A DNA stretch of 64,000 nt. Origin: an uncultured Alphaproteobacteria bacterium (GTDB taxonomy: Bacteria; Pseudomonadota; Alphaproteobacteria; MPNO01; UBA2964). Numbering within the stretch: position 1 is the first letter of the stretch; each line of letters begins with the position of its first letter. The stretch is taken from the NCBI GenBank assembly GCA_943787225.1, contig CALSLP010000001.1, positions 124,001 to 188,000 on the forward strand, given 5' to 3'. The notes under the pieces were generated by a model. It had not been told where the DNA came from. It worked only from the letters and a program-made list of their open reading frames with translations, and did no database searches. Shown one piece after another: positions 53,965 to 61,484 of the stretch. The translations under genes and the position numbers were made by a program.

Positions 53965-55217
53965 CGGGTTTTAGTCAAAAGAAATTGACCGACGTTGATT
54001 GTGCCGGCATGGAAGCCAGCGGATGTGTAGTTCAAATAATATTCCCAAAGACGGCGGAACCGATCATCGAAGCCTTGTTTCTCGATCTGAGGCCAGCGCT
54101 CGGTAAAGCGGTCCTGCCATAGATCGAGTGTATGGCCGTAGGAGCTTCCAAAGAAATAGGCGTCAGCGACCGTCAGGCCCGTCTTGCTCGCCTGATTGGT
54201 CATTTCACCGGGCGAAATCAACATGCCGCCTGGAAAAATATACCGCTGAATAAAATCAGATTTTCGGCGGTAATTTTCGAAACGATCATCCGGTACTGTG
54301 ATGACCTGGATCATCGCTTTCCCATCATCTTTCAGGCTGTTTGACACTACACGGAAATAATCGGGCCAATAAGCTTCGCCGACGGCTTCCAACATTTCGA
54401 TCGAGACGACACGATCGAATTCACCAGACACTTCTCGGTAATCAATCAGTTCAATCTGAACGCGTTCCTGTAATCCGGCACTGGCGATACGGTCGGTCGC
54501 ATACTCAAACTGTTCTCGGGAAATCGTGATGCCGGTAACAGAGGCACCGATTTCTTTTGCGACGAATTCAGCGAAGCCGCCCCAGCCGCAGCCTATTTCC
54601 AAAACGCGATGATGGGGCTGGATGTCTAATTGATCCACGATGCGCCGATACTTTGCGTGTTGCGCGTCTTGCAGGTTTTTGACATCAGGCTCGAAAAGGG
54701 CTGACGAATAGGTCATCGAGGGGTCGAGCCATTCTTCATAGAACGCATTTCCGAGATCGTAGTGGTAGGCAATATTACGTTTGCTGCCTGTTTGAGTGTT
54801 TCTTTCCGTGAAGCGCAGGAATTTGCGCAATAGAAGAACTGGCGCTGCGCCCGCGAGGCGTTTTCGCAGCGATTCCTGATTGGTGATGCCGAACTGAAAT
54901 AAATTGCGGAGGGACATCGTAGACCAGTCCGCAGCAAGATACCCTTCGCCCAGCCCCGTATAGCCACCAAAGGCCAGCCGAAATATACCGGCATAGGAAT
55001 GAAATTGAATATCCGCATTGGGACCTCGTTGTTCGCCCCAACACTCAATTTCTCGTCCGTCTGGGAAGATAAAACGAATCCTGCCGGCATCGAGGCCCGT
55101 CATTAGTCGTTCCAGCAAAAACTCCGACAGGGTGTGGATGATCCAAGATATAACTGGAATGTTCCGGACCTTTTTTGAGGATGGGTGCCCCGGTGAGGGT
55201 TCAAGCCTTAACGACAT
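53961..55217 (-). CDS. cfa: Cyclopropane-fatty-acyl-phospholipid synthase family methyltransferase
   Basis: A 418-residue SAM-dependent lipid methyltransferase. FGGYTGLGEGYLAADW is the N-terminal lipid-binding signature, NIAYHYDLGNAFYEEWLD the Cfa hallmark, LEIGCGWGGFAEF motif I for SAM, VVSIEMLEAVGEAYW and IFPGGML the active region. The enzyme adds a methylene or methyl group to unsaturated phospholipid acyl chains. In the RpoE/ChrR singlet-oxygen response of Rhodobacter such a methyltransferase takes part in furan or cyclopropane fatty acid formation. Twelve bases separate it from DUF1365. Confidence 0.92.
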   Translation of the reverse strand: MSLRLEPSPGHPSSKKVRNIPVISWIIHTLSEFLLERLMTGLDAGRIRFIFPDGREIECWGEQRGPNADIQFHSYAGIFRLAFGGYTGLGEGYLAADWSTMSLRNLFQFGITNQESLRKRLAGAAPVLLLRKFLRFTERNTQTGSKRNIAYHYDLGNAFYEEWLDPSMTYSSALFEPDVKNLQDAQHAKYRRIVDQLDIQPHHRVLEIGCGWGGFAEFVAKEIGASVTGITISREQFEYATDRIASAGLQERVQIELIDYREVSGEFDRVVSIEMLEAVGEAYWPDYFRVVSNSLKDDGKAMIQVITVPDDRFENYRRKSDFIQRYIFPGGMLISPGEMTNQASKTGLTVADAYFFGSSYGHTLDLWQDRFTERWPQIEKQGFDDRFRRLWEYYLNYTSAGFHAGTINVGQFLLTKTR

Positions 55218-55229
55218 CGATATTTCCTT

Positions 55230-56012
55230 TCATCCCGAATTTTGGGGGCCTGAGCTGCTCTTGGGCGTTACAGGGCTATGGTCGAGGTAGGGAATTTTTT
55301 TGCGCCATAATTTCAAGGCTTCCCAATGGATTCCGGCCATGACTTTTAATGTCATAAGCGGGAAGCGCAGCAATGCGACCAGCAAAAGCCGATCACTGAA
55401 AGATTTGCGGGTGGCTGCAAATGAGGCAGCCAGCAGCAATCCGTCTCCGTCCTCTACGCGCATGACGACTCGGACAACGTCTTCGGGTGGCTGCACTCGG
55501 AATTTGTAAATGCAGTCCATCGGTATAAACGGTGATACGAAGAATTCCTTATTACCAGTCTGGCGAATTATTTTGCGGGCCGCTTCATCCACCGGAATTA
55601 TATAGGAATGTCTTTCTCCAAACGTGTTGTGGACCTCATAGATAATGGCGGAAATGGAGCCACTTTCTGCGTAGCAAAAATAGACACTGAGAGGATTGAA
55701 GACGTAACCAAAGATCCGTGGGTAGCAGAGAACCTTAATATGATGACCGGCTTCGTCAAGCCCGGCTCGTTCTAATTCCTGGCGCGCCCAAGCGGCCATT
55801 GTGAGGTTTGGGCGCGTGCCATGGTCGGTATCTCTAATCGAAAACAAGGCCCGCGCGTTATAAGCAAATAATTTGTGAGCGGCCGATAGAGAGTCCAGCG
55901 TGTCGACGTCGACCAGCATTGAAAATACGCTATAGCGAAGCCTGTGTTTCTTGGGACGCTGACGTTCGTGAACGACTTCGCCAAAATAGAGGGCGGCTGT
56001 CTCTGACGTCAT
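55230..56012 (-). CDS. DUF1365 family protein
   Basis: A 260-residue protein. LYFGEVVHERQRPKKHRLRY at the start, LCYPRIFGYVFNPLSVYFCY in the middle, YEVHNTFGERHSYIIP and FFVSPFIPMDCIYKF are DUF1365 hallmarks. The gene is almost always found between an FAD oxidoreductase and a Cfa-like methyltransferase, as here, so it likely serves the same lipid pathway. Its start overlaps the FAD gene stop by 4 bases (ATGA). No reaction is established. Confidence 0.9.
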   Translation of the reverse strand: MTSETAALYFGEVVHERQRPKKHRLRYSVFSMLVDVDTLDSLSAAHKLFAYNARALFSIRDTDHGTRPNLTMAAWARQELERAGLDEAGHHIKVLCYPRIFGYVFNPLSVYFCYAESGSISAIIYEVHNTFGERHSYIIPVDEAARKIIRQTGNKEFFVSPFIPMDCIYKFRVQPPEDVVRVVMRVEDGDGLLLAASFAATRKSFSDRLLLVALLRFPLMTLKVMAGIHWEALKLWRKKIPYLDHSPVTPKSSSGPQNSG

Positions 56013-57325
56013 TGGGCGGCCTGTTGCGTCAAAGGCGGTAGGTGAATGCGGCCTGACTCATTGGCGACCGTCCAGGGACGGCGTACCCCTCCTATGTCTT
56101 CAGCCGCTGCGAGTCCTGATTGGAGGGCATCCTCATGAAACCCGTAACCGAAATAGCTGCCGCAGAACCAGGTATGACGCCGTCCCTGCAATTGCCACAG
56201 TTCTTCCTGGGCATTGAGGGCCGCGAGATCATAGAAAGGGTGCGCGTAGTCAAACTCCCGAAATACTGTACTGGGATCGGGGTCGCGTTTCGGGTTTACT
56301 GTTACGAAAAGTGGAAAATTGATCTTTAGAGGTTGCAGTGAATTCATCCAGTAGGTGACGCTGGCGCCCGCTTCTGCAGCCCCCATATAATTCCAGCTAG
56401 ACCAAACCTGACGGCGTTTGGGCATTAAACGCGTGTCGCGGTGCAGAACGGCCTTGTTGTCTGTGTAGCGAAACGCACCAAGCAGACGGCGTTCCATGTC
56501 ATCCGCGTCATGGAGCATGGACAGCGCCTCATTCGCATGTGCGCCGATGACTAGAGCGTCAAACTTCCTCTCCCGACCGGTGGAATCCACAATTGTAACA
56601 CCGTTATCGTGGCGGCTTATCGACTGAACGCCGTTCCCGGTCCTGAGATTTTTGGTCAGGTTTTTGGAGAGTGGTTGGACGTAATTGCGACTGCCCCCTT
56701 TGACCGTACGCCAGGGAATCCGATTGTTGAATTGCATCAGCCCATGGCTGGTGAAAAACCGAACGAAAGTTTCTACCGGATGGGCTTGCATTTCGTCTGC
56801 ACGCGTTGACCAGATTGCTGCTCCCATCGGCAGGATAAAGTCCTCGATGAAAGCGGCGCTGTATCCATTGGTGTTCAGATACTGTCCCAGAGATACATCG
56901 CGAAAGCGTTCGCTGTCTTTTAGGATCAGGGGTGCGTCTGCGTAAAACCGCCGGATGTCGAGGATCATTTTCCAGAAACGGGGGGATAGGATGTTTCGAC
57001 GTTGGCCGAAGACGGCATTTACGTCGCTGCTGCCATATTCCAAAGCGCCATCATCGTAAGAAACCGCAAAGGACATATCGCTGGGTTCTGTCTCGACATT
57101 AAGGTGGTCGAAGAGCGCAACGAGATTTGGGTAATTGACCTCATTGTACACAATAAAGCCGGTATCGACTGACGTTTGGCCTTCGGGGGCAACAACGTCG
57201 ACCGTATTGCTGTGGCCGCCGATCCGGCCTTGTTTCTCAAAAACGGTGACGTCGTAGCGCTGATTGAGCAACCATGCGGCAGATAGGCCAGCGATGCCAC
57301 TTCCGACGATGGCTATAGATTTCAT
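56009..57325 (-). CDS. FAD-dependent amine oxidase-like oxidoreductase
   Basis: A 438-residue flavoprotein. KSIAIVGSGIAGLSAAWLL is the FAD-binding GxGxxG, VFEKQGRIGGHSNTV the second FAD contact. The end FCGSYFGYGFHEDALQSGLAA is the third FAD motif. The family is the NAD(P)/FAD-binding desaturase/isomerase-like group that pairs with DUF1365 and Cfa. It is the first gene of the operon FAD-DUF1365-Cfa-MFS-DUF3833 and is divergent from the sigma factor gene, with a promoter at 57413-57442. Desaturation of a methylated acyl chain is a plausible role. Confidence 0.9.
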   Translation of the reverse strand: MKSIAIVGSGIAGLSAAWLLNQRYDVTVFEKQGRIGGHSNTVDVVAPEGQTSVDTGFIVYNEVNYPNLVALFDHLNVETEPSDMSFAVSYDDGALEYGSSDVNAVFGQRRNILSPRFWKMILDIRRFYADAPLILKDSERFRDVSLGQYLNTNGYSAAFIEDFILPMGAAIWSTRADEMQAHPVETFVRFFTSHGLMQFNNRIPWRTVKGGSRNYVQPLSKNLTKNLRTGNGVQSISRHDNGVTIVDSTGRERKFDALVIGAHANEALSMLHDADDMERRLLGAFRYTDNKAVLHRDTRLMPKRRQVWSSWNYMGAAEAGASVTYWMNSLQPLKINFPLFVTVNPKRDPDPSTVFREFDYAHPFYDLAALNAQEELWQLQGRRHTWFCGSYFGYGFHEDALQSGLAAAEDIGGVRRPWTVANESGRIHLPPLTQQAAQ

Positions 57326-57412
57326 TACCGCTTTGCCTCAACCATTACCTGGATCATATCGTAAAGGGACCTAACCGTTTCCTACCGCATATAGACAGGC
57401 CTTGTATCACGG

Positions 57413-57442
57413 TTGCTACGACAAGCAGCGGTGGTTGGATCA
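57413..57442 (-). promoter_or_regulatory. RpoE-type promoter of the FAD/DUF1365/Cfa operon
   Basis: On the minus strand TGATCC occupies 57442-57437, followed by 18 bases and TAGCAA (57418-57413). The -35 is perfect; the -10 is weaker than in the other sites. Confidence 0.6.
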
Positions 57443-57459
57443 CTTTTTGCAGAAATATT

Positions 57460-57489
57460 TGATCCAAATCGTGCTTTCGGTCGTAAATG
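57460..57489 (+). promoter_or_regulatory. RpoE-type promoter of the sigma/anti-sigma operon
   Basis: TGATCC at 57460-57465, 18 bases, TAAATG at 57484-57489. It points toward the sigma factor gene and lies back-to-back with the promoter at 57413-57442, which fits autoregulation of an ECF sigma factor. Confidence 0.72.
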
Positions 57490-57613
57490 CGGTATGGGAA
57501 ACGAGACAAAGATTGCGTATGAGGTTGCAAACAGCCAAGTTTGGTCGACGGTTGCAATGGCTTTGAACGCGCAATTAACGACAAACGAGACTAAAAAAGG
57601 GGACAATGAGCGG

Positions 57614-58186
57614 ATGGCCCTAGCTGAGGAGGATAGTCCTGCGACGCGTTCCGACAACGATCTATTATTGAGTATCGCCGCAACGCAAAGCCGAGAGGCC
57701 TTTTCAGTCCTTTTCCAGCGTCTTGGTCCACGCGTTTAGGCTTACATGATGAAACTCGGCGCTTCCCCTGATATCGCTGAGGAAATTACTCAGGAAACTT
57801 TTGTATCGGTTTGGCGTAAGGCCCAGCAGTTCGATCAACGGAAATCGTCAGCCGTAACATGGATATTTACGATTGCACGAAACCAGCGTATCGACCGATT
57901 GCGCAAAGAGCGTCGGCCAGCGCTGGATCCAAACGACCCGCTACTCGTTCCCAATAAAACACCAACACCGTTCGAAGAGTTAGAACAATCATCCATTGTC
58001 AAGAATGTCACTGCATCAATAGAACAACTGCCGGACGATCAGCGAGATGTTGTCCGGCTGTCTTTTATTGAAGGCCTTTCACATCAGGAAATTTCTGCCC
58101 GGTTGAAGACACCGCTTGGCACCATAAAATCACGCCTCCGTCTATCATTCGAGAAGTTGAGGCTCTCATTAGGAGATTTTCAATGA
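57614..58186 (+). pseudogene. rpoE: ECF RNA polymerase sigma factor (RpoE/ECF11-like) with in-frame amber codon
   Basis: The frame encodes about 190 residues: LLLSIAATQSREAFSVLFQR and LGASPDIAEEITQETFVSVW are sigma region 2, and DQRDVVRLSFIEGLSHQEIS with LGTIKSRLRLSFEKLR is region 4. A TAG at 57737-57739 sits where relatives have Lys in RVKAY, inside region 2; AAG to TAG is a single-base change. Translation may restart at ATG 57746. The start could also be ATG 57494, right after the promoter (leaderless), giving a 40-residue longer N-terminus. It overlaps the anti-sigma gene (ATGA). Confidence 0.85.
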
Positions 58187-58857
58187 CGATACTTCATCAC
58201 CCAGGGGACGAACTGGTTTTAGGCTATGCAGCGGGCTCGCTTGCAGAAAGCTGGAGTATAGCAATCGCCGCGCATCTGACCTATTGCCCGATATGTCGGC
58301 ATAAAGTTGAGGCCGCCGAACATGTCGGCGGTAGCCTTTTAGGAGGGCTTGAGGAGGAGGCTTTGGCGCCCAGCGCCCTTGATCTGGTTCTTTCCCAGAT
58401 TAAAGGAGTAGAGCAGGAAAAGCCGGAGCAATGGCAGGCATCAATTGAGGAGAGTTCTCCGTCAAAACAGGAATCGATCCTCCCTTCGGCGCTACAAAGT
58501 TATATCGGCAACGATATAGACTCATTGCCTTGGCAGCGTCTCGGAAACGATGTTTCCCAATATCTAATTAAAACAAATGACCACGAAGCCAAGGCCCGGA
58601 TTCTTCGCATCAAAGCTGGCCGGCCAGTTCCTAGTCATGGCCATCGCGGACGCGAACTGACGCTGGTTTTGTCGGGCAGCTTCGAGGATGAGTTTTCCAA
58701 ATTTAGGGCTGGCGATCTCGAAGACGTAGCGGAAGAGACGGTGCATAAACCCATCGCGGCAGCGGGTGATGACTGTATTTGTCTGGCGGTAACGGATGCG
58801 CCGTTAAGGTTCAAAGAACTCATCCCCAGAATCCTACAGCCGGTTCTGAATATATAG
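58183..58857 (+). CDS. chrR: ChrR-family zinc anti-sigma factor
   Basis: A 224-residue two-domain protein. The N-terminal zinc-binding anti-sigma domain has AAHLTYCPICRHKVEAAEH (HxxxCxxC), preceded by HHPGDELVLGYAAGSL. The C-terminal cupin has RPVPSHGHRGRELTLVLSGS and GDLEDVAEETVHKPIAA with His/Glu metal ligands. In Rhodobacter ChrR holds RpoE inactive until singlet oxygen appears. It overlaps the sigma gene stop by 4 bases, so the two are co-translated. Confidence 0.93.
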   Translation: MTILHHPGDELVLGYAAGSLAESWSIAIAAHLTYCPICRHKVEAAEHVGGSLLGGLEEEALAPSALDLVLSQIKGVEQEKPEQWQASIEESSPSKQESILPSALQSYIGNDIDSLPWQRLGNDVSQYLIKTNDHEAKARILRIKAGRPVPSHGHRGRELTLVLSGSFEDEFSKFRAGDLEDVAEETVHKPIAAAGDDCICLAVTDAPLRFKELIPRILQPVLNI

Positions 58858-58930
58858 GTATAGAGGATCTCTGTTCTGATCAGTTGGCATTCTTCAGAGC
58901 TTGCAAACACTATTTCCTGCTATCTCACTA

Positions 58931-58960
58931 TGATCCAAAACGGCCAGCGAAACGTAAGAA
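58931..58960 (+). promoter_or_regulatory. Consensus RpoE-type promoter downstream of chrR
   Basis: TGATCC at 58931-58936, exactly 18 bases, TAAGAA at 58955-58960. This is a full match to the TGATCC-N18-TAAGA consensus. It drives a transcript from about 58967 into a structured leader and the zinc-ribbon gene. Confidence 0.78.
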
Positions 58961-58966
58961 GAGTAT

Positions 58967-59080
58967 TCCTCTGCGGGCAAGATAGTCCCCCCACTTCTCG
59001 CAGAATTTTGAAATAGAGGTATGTGTCCCAGAGCTGTCAGAGGTTATCTCCCGAGCCTCTGACAGCTCGCCTCAATTCTT
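58967..59080 (+). ncRNA. Candidate RpoE-dependent small RNA or structured leader
   Basis: The stretch between the consensus promoter and the zinc-ribbon gene has no convincing frame but is structured: TCTGCG/CGCAGA near 58969-59002 and a 13-bp hairpin at 59031-59068, followed by a pyrimidine-rich tail (CTCAATTCTTTT). It could be a ~110-nt small RNA ending at the hairpin, or the 5' leader of the zinc-ribbon message. Comparable RpoE-controlled sRNAs are known in Rhodobacter. Confidence 0.45.
59031..59068 (+). terminator. 13-bp stem-loop, terminator or attenuator
   Basis: GAGCTGTCAGAGG (59031-59043) pairs perfectly with CCTCTGACAGCTC (59056-59068) around a 12-base loop. The following T-tract is not immediate (TTCTTTT about 10 bases later), so termination may be partial. 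Confidence 0.6.
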
Positions 59081-59125
59081 TTGCCGGTTCAAAATAGGTG
59101 CCGGAGCATTTGCTAGGAGGTCTCT

Positions 59126-59293
59126 TTGAAGAACACTAAAAAGCCCCGGTCAGAGCAGTACGTAGTAACAAAAGAACGGCGCTGCCTCATGTGTCGCAAT
59201 CTTTTTCCGAGCGACTGGGTTGGTAGGCGAATTTGCAAATCATGTAAGGAGTCTCATCTATGGCGCACCGGAGACTCGCCATATGATACCTAA
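59126..59293 (+). CDS. 55-residue zinc-ribbon microprotein
   Basis: A short frame starting at TTG 59126 with AGGAGG (59115-59120) five bases upstream. The product is basic (KNTKKPRSEQ) and has two Cys pairs, CLMC at residues 20-23 and CKSC at 37-40, spaced like a zinc ribbon. It ends with WRTGDSPYDT. Small proteins of this look occur as nucleic-acid-binding or adaptor factors. It lies in the RpoE-controlled module and is probably expressed from the promoter at 58931. Confidence 0.75.
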   Translation: MKNTKKPRSEQYVVTKERRCLMCRNLFPSDWVGRRICKSCKESHLWRTGDSPYDT

Positions 59294-59322
59294 GCTCTCT
59301 ATCCAAAAAACGCCGAAGATAA

Positions 59323-60093
59323 CTAGGGAGGAATGACTGACCCATCCCAGGAAAATATTTTCCCGGAATCGACGGTTGTCAAATTATCTACAACTGTCAA
59401 AAGCGTCATGGATGCATTCTCGGGCTGAAGGAGCTTCCCTGGCCTAACATTGCCTTGAAATGGCTTCGATAGACTGGTGTTCACGGTACCCGGGTGCAGG
59501 CCTACACAGATCGCACGAGAATTGGATCGCGAGAGCTCGATGGAAAGCGTTTTTATAATCATATTGAGGGCGGCCTTCGAGGCACGGTAGGCGTACCATC
59601 CACCCAACCGGTTATCTTCAATACTCCCAACGCGGGCTGAGAGGCATGCAAAAACCGATTTGGCATCCCTCTTCATTAGAGAAAGGAAGTGTTTGGCGAC
59701 GAGCGCAGGACCAACAGTATTGACCCTGATGATCTTTTCGAGAGATCGAGCATTAAGGGAGCGCCAAGATTTTTCCGGCTCTATGTCCTCCCCGTCGTGC
59801 AGAAGGCCTGTGGCCACAAACACCATATCCAGCTCCCCCGTTTGCCGGAAGACCCGTGTGGCCGCTCCTGCGATCGAACTTTCGTTTTCAAGCTCGATGG
59901 TAGAAGAGATAGCGTTATCGGGAATACTGGTTAATTGTCGTCGCGAAAATGCATGTACTCTCGCTCTCGGGTTTTCACGACAAATTACATTCATCAGAGC
60001 AGCTCCAATTCCACCTGAAGCACCGATTATTGCAACATTCAACGCTTCATCGAAGGTTGAGAGAAACCTGGAATGGGCCTGCCCATCAACCAT
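59323..60093 (-). CDS. Short-chain dehydrogenase (C-factor/YciK-like)
   Basis: A 256-residue SDR. VAIIGASGGIGAALM is the cofactor turn, FVATGLLHDG the NxG-like motif, CLSARVGSIEDN and YAYRASKAALNMI the catalytic Ser-Tyr-Lys, and LHPGTVNTSLSKPF the usual late motif. It resembles the CsgA-like SDRs that occur in photolyase/RpoE-regulated clusters. The start at 60093 is 7 bases after the two-helix protein gene, so both share the promoter at 60385-60414. Confidence 0.88.
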   Translation of the reverse strand: MVDGQAHSRFLSTFDEALNVAIIGASGGIGAALMNVICRENPRARVHAFSRRQLTSIPDNAISSTIELENESSIAGAATRVFRQTGELDMVFVATGLLHDGEDIEPEKSWRSLNARSLEKIIRVNTVGPALVAKHFLSLMKRDAKSVFACLSARVGSIEDNRLGGWYAYRASKAALNMIIKTLSIELSRSNSRAICVGLHPGTVNTSLSKPFQGNVRPGKLLQPENASMTLLTVVDNLTTVDSGKIFSWDGSVIPP

Positions 60094-60100
60094 CTGCGCG

Positions 60101-60346
60101 TTACAATTCTCTACCGGTGCGCTTGTTGACCTGTTTGAAAGTCAGCCCTGTTATTAGAACGCCCATGGCGAGAGCAACGTGCCCCAGTAACAACTCACCC
60201 CAAAACCCGTAAGAACCGATAGCTAGACAAAATACTGTGGTCCACATAGCAGATAGAAAAACCATGATTTGAAAACGTTGGGCTTTTGGCAAACGCCGCA
60301 AGGGGTTTTTGTTTTCGTTCATTACGGCTTCATAGGTTTCGCGCAT
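60101..60346 (-). CDS. Two-helix inner-membrane protein
   Basis: An 81-residue protein from ATG 60346, supported by AGGAG 7 bases upstream (a TTG at 60352 lies within that ribosome site). After a basic N-terminus (NPLRRLPKAQRF) come two hydrophobic helices (FQIMVFLSAMWTTVFCLAIG and LLLGHVALAMGVLITGLTF). Function unknown; genes like it are found next to C-factor SDRs in stress clusters. Confidence 0.75.
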   Translation of the reverse strand: MRETYEAVMNENKNPLRRLPKAQRFQIMVFLSAMWTTVFCLAIGSYGFWGELLLGHVALAMGVLITGLTFKQVNKRTGREL

Positions 60347-60384
60347 TGCCAACTCCTTTAGAGGTCAGTTCATAATCTCATAAA

Positions 60385-60414
60385 CGTATACGGCGCAGGC
60401 CTCGTCGTAGATCA
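60385..60414 (-). promoter_or_regulatory. RpoE-type promoter of the two-helix protein/SDR operon
   Basis: Minus strand: TGATCT (60414-60409), 18 bases, TATACG (60390-60385). The spacer length equals that of the other module promoters. Confidence 0.62.
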
Positions 60415-60442
60415 CCCCGACTCCCGATCTTTTGATAACGTA

Positions 60443-60472
60443 AGATCCTATTTCGTTGTTAATACGTATCAA
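60443..60472 (+). promoter_or_regulatory. RpoE-like promoter of the VOC/DCC operon
   Basis: AGATCC (60443-60448), 18 bases, TATCAA (60467-60472). It is one base off the -35 consensus. The large palindrome at 60447-60484 overlies it, so access may be controlled by a second protein. Confidence 0.5.
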
Positions 60473-60484
60473 CAACGAAATAGG
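60447..60484. promoter_or_regulatory. 38-bp near-perfect palindrome (operator candidate)
   Basis: CCTATTTCGTTGTT (60447-60460) and AACAACGAAATAGG (60471-60484) are perfect inverted copies, and the inner ATACGTAT is itself a palindrome; only one base pair in the whole 38 is mismatched. It lies between the -35 and the gene start of the VOC operon. Either a strong DNA-binding dimer site or a cruciform/terminator structure. Confidence 0.65.
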
Positions 60485-60509
60485 AATTTATTGAAGGTAG
60501 CCAAATACT

Positions 60510-60821
60510 ATGGAAAAGCTCCATCACGTTGCTATCACTGTGACAGACGTCAAGAAGTCACTCGATTGGTACCAGGCTGAATTCGATGTAGAGATAGACT
60601 ATGTCGACAAAAGTTGGGCGCTTGTGCGATTTGACAATGTAGCGCTTGCACTCGTTTTACCAGAGCAACATCCCCCTCATATCGCCGTCGAGCGCGACAA
60701 TGCGGAGTCATATGGTTCGCTCAAGTCCCATCGTGACAGAACCGCTTCGGTTTATATCCAGGACCCATGGGGTAATACGATCGAAATCATCAAAACCAAC
60801 CATCAGCGCGAGCGCCAATGA
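60510..60821 (+). CDS. VOC-family (glyoxalase/dioxygenase fold) protein
   Basis: A 103-residue single VOC module. LHHVAITVTDVKKSLDWYQ is the opening strand-helix pattern with a metal-ligand His, VRFDNVALALVLPEQHPPHI the middle, and YIQDPWGNTIEII the final Glu-containing strand. Two such modules usually make one active site, so it should dimerise. It overlaps the next gene by 4 bases (ATGA). Substrate unknown; detoxification of an aldehyde or lipid product would fit the module. Confidence 0.85.
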   Translation: MEKLHHVAITVTDVKKSLDWYQAEFDVEIDYVDKSWALVRFDNVALALVLPEQHPPHIAVERDNAESYGSLKSHRDRTASVYIQDPWGNTIEIIKTNHQRERQ

Positions 60822-61282
60822 CGAATCTTAAAAATACAACTGTCTTCTACGATGGAGCGTGCCCTCTATGCCAAAAAGAAATCTCATTCTATCGACGGCG
60901 TAGGGGGGCGGGGAATGTTATCTGGATTGACGTAAGCTGCTCCGAGGGCAACGAGCTAGCTCCAGGACTATCCAGAGATCAGGTGCTCCATCGCTTTCAC
61001 GTAATTAATATAGAGGGTCAGATTGTTTCTGGGGGTGCGGCGTTTGCCTGCCTTTGGGCCGCGCTGCCAGGCTTTGAGCGTTTTGCCAAACTATTCCAGG
61101 CAAGACCTTTCTTGTTTGTTTTGAATCTCCTATACGATCTGTTTTTGAAAATTCGCCCGCTTCTCCAGACAATCGCTCGTGTGCCAGAGTCGAGTCTCAG
61201 TCGTAAAATTTTCTGTTGGAATCTGCGTGGATTGCCGTCCAATCATTCGAGTAAATCCAAGCGCGGCCAGTGGGATCAATAG
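60818..61282 (+). CDS. DCC-family thiol-disulfide oxidoreductase-like protein
   Basis: A 154-residue protein. VFYDGACPLCQKEISFYRRR is the DCC/DUF393 signature with the CxxC redox motif, and HRFHVINIEGQIVSGGAAFA the second family segment. A partly hydrophobic C-terminal half follows. Members are thioredoxin-like and often sit in oxidative-stress operons. It is translationally coupled to the VOC gene. Confidence 0.9.
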   Translation: MTNLKNTTVFYDGACPLCQKEISFYRRRRGAGNVIWIDVSCSEGNELAPGLSRDQVLHRFHVINIEGQIVSGGAAFACLWAALPGFERFAKLFQARPFLFVLNLLYDLFLKIRPLLQTIARVPESSLSRKIFCWNLRGLPSNHSSKSKRGQWDQ

Positions 61283-61347
61283 CATCGCGACTAATTCGTA
61301 CGGTCTCACATAGCTCCAACGCCTCTTATCGTTTGCATCGGAGGATT

Positions 61348-61369
61348 TTCAGATCACAAGTGATCTGAA
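61348..61369. promoter_or_regulatory. 22-bp palindrome upstream of the fasciclin gene
   Basis: TTCAGATCAC and GTGATCTGAA are perfect inverted arms around AA. The right arm contains the -35 box of the promoter at 61361, so the palindrome also offers a mirrored GATCA on the other strand. It may be an operator or a by-product of two opposed -35 boxes. Confidence 0.55.
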
Positions 61370-61390
61370 CACTAGCCCGAGCCGTAGAGC
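61361..61390 (+). promoter_or_regulatory. RpoE-type promoter of the fasciclin/ubiX genes
   Basis: TGATCT (61361-61366), 18 bases, TAGAGC (61385-61390). The -10 is degenerate; the -35 and spacer match the other module sites. The transcript would have a ~90-base leader containing a small hairpin (GCGTTTT...AAAACGC). Confidence 0.5.
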
Positions 61391-61484
61391 CGTGCGTGAA
61401 TAGAGACTGCGTTTTTAATTGCAAAACGCGCAGGTTCAGACTGCAACAGAATGATACCCTCTTACCCTAAAAGGAACTAATGGC

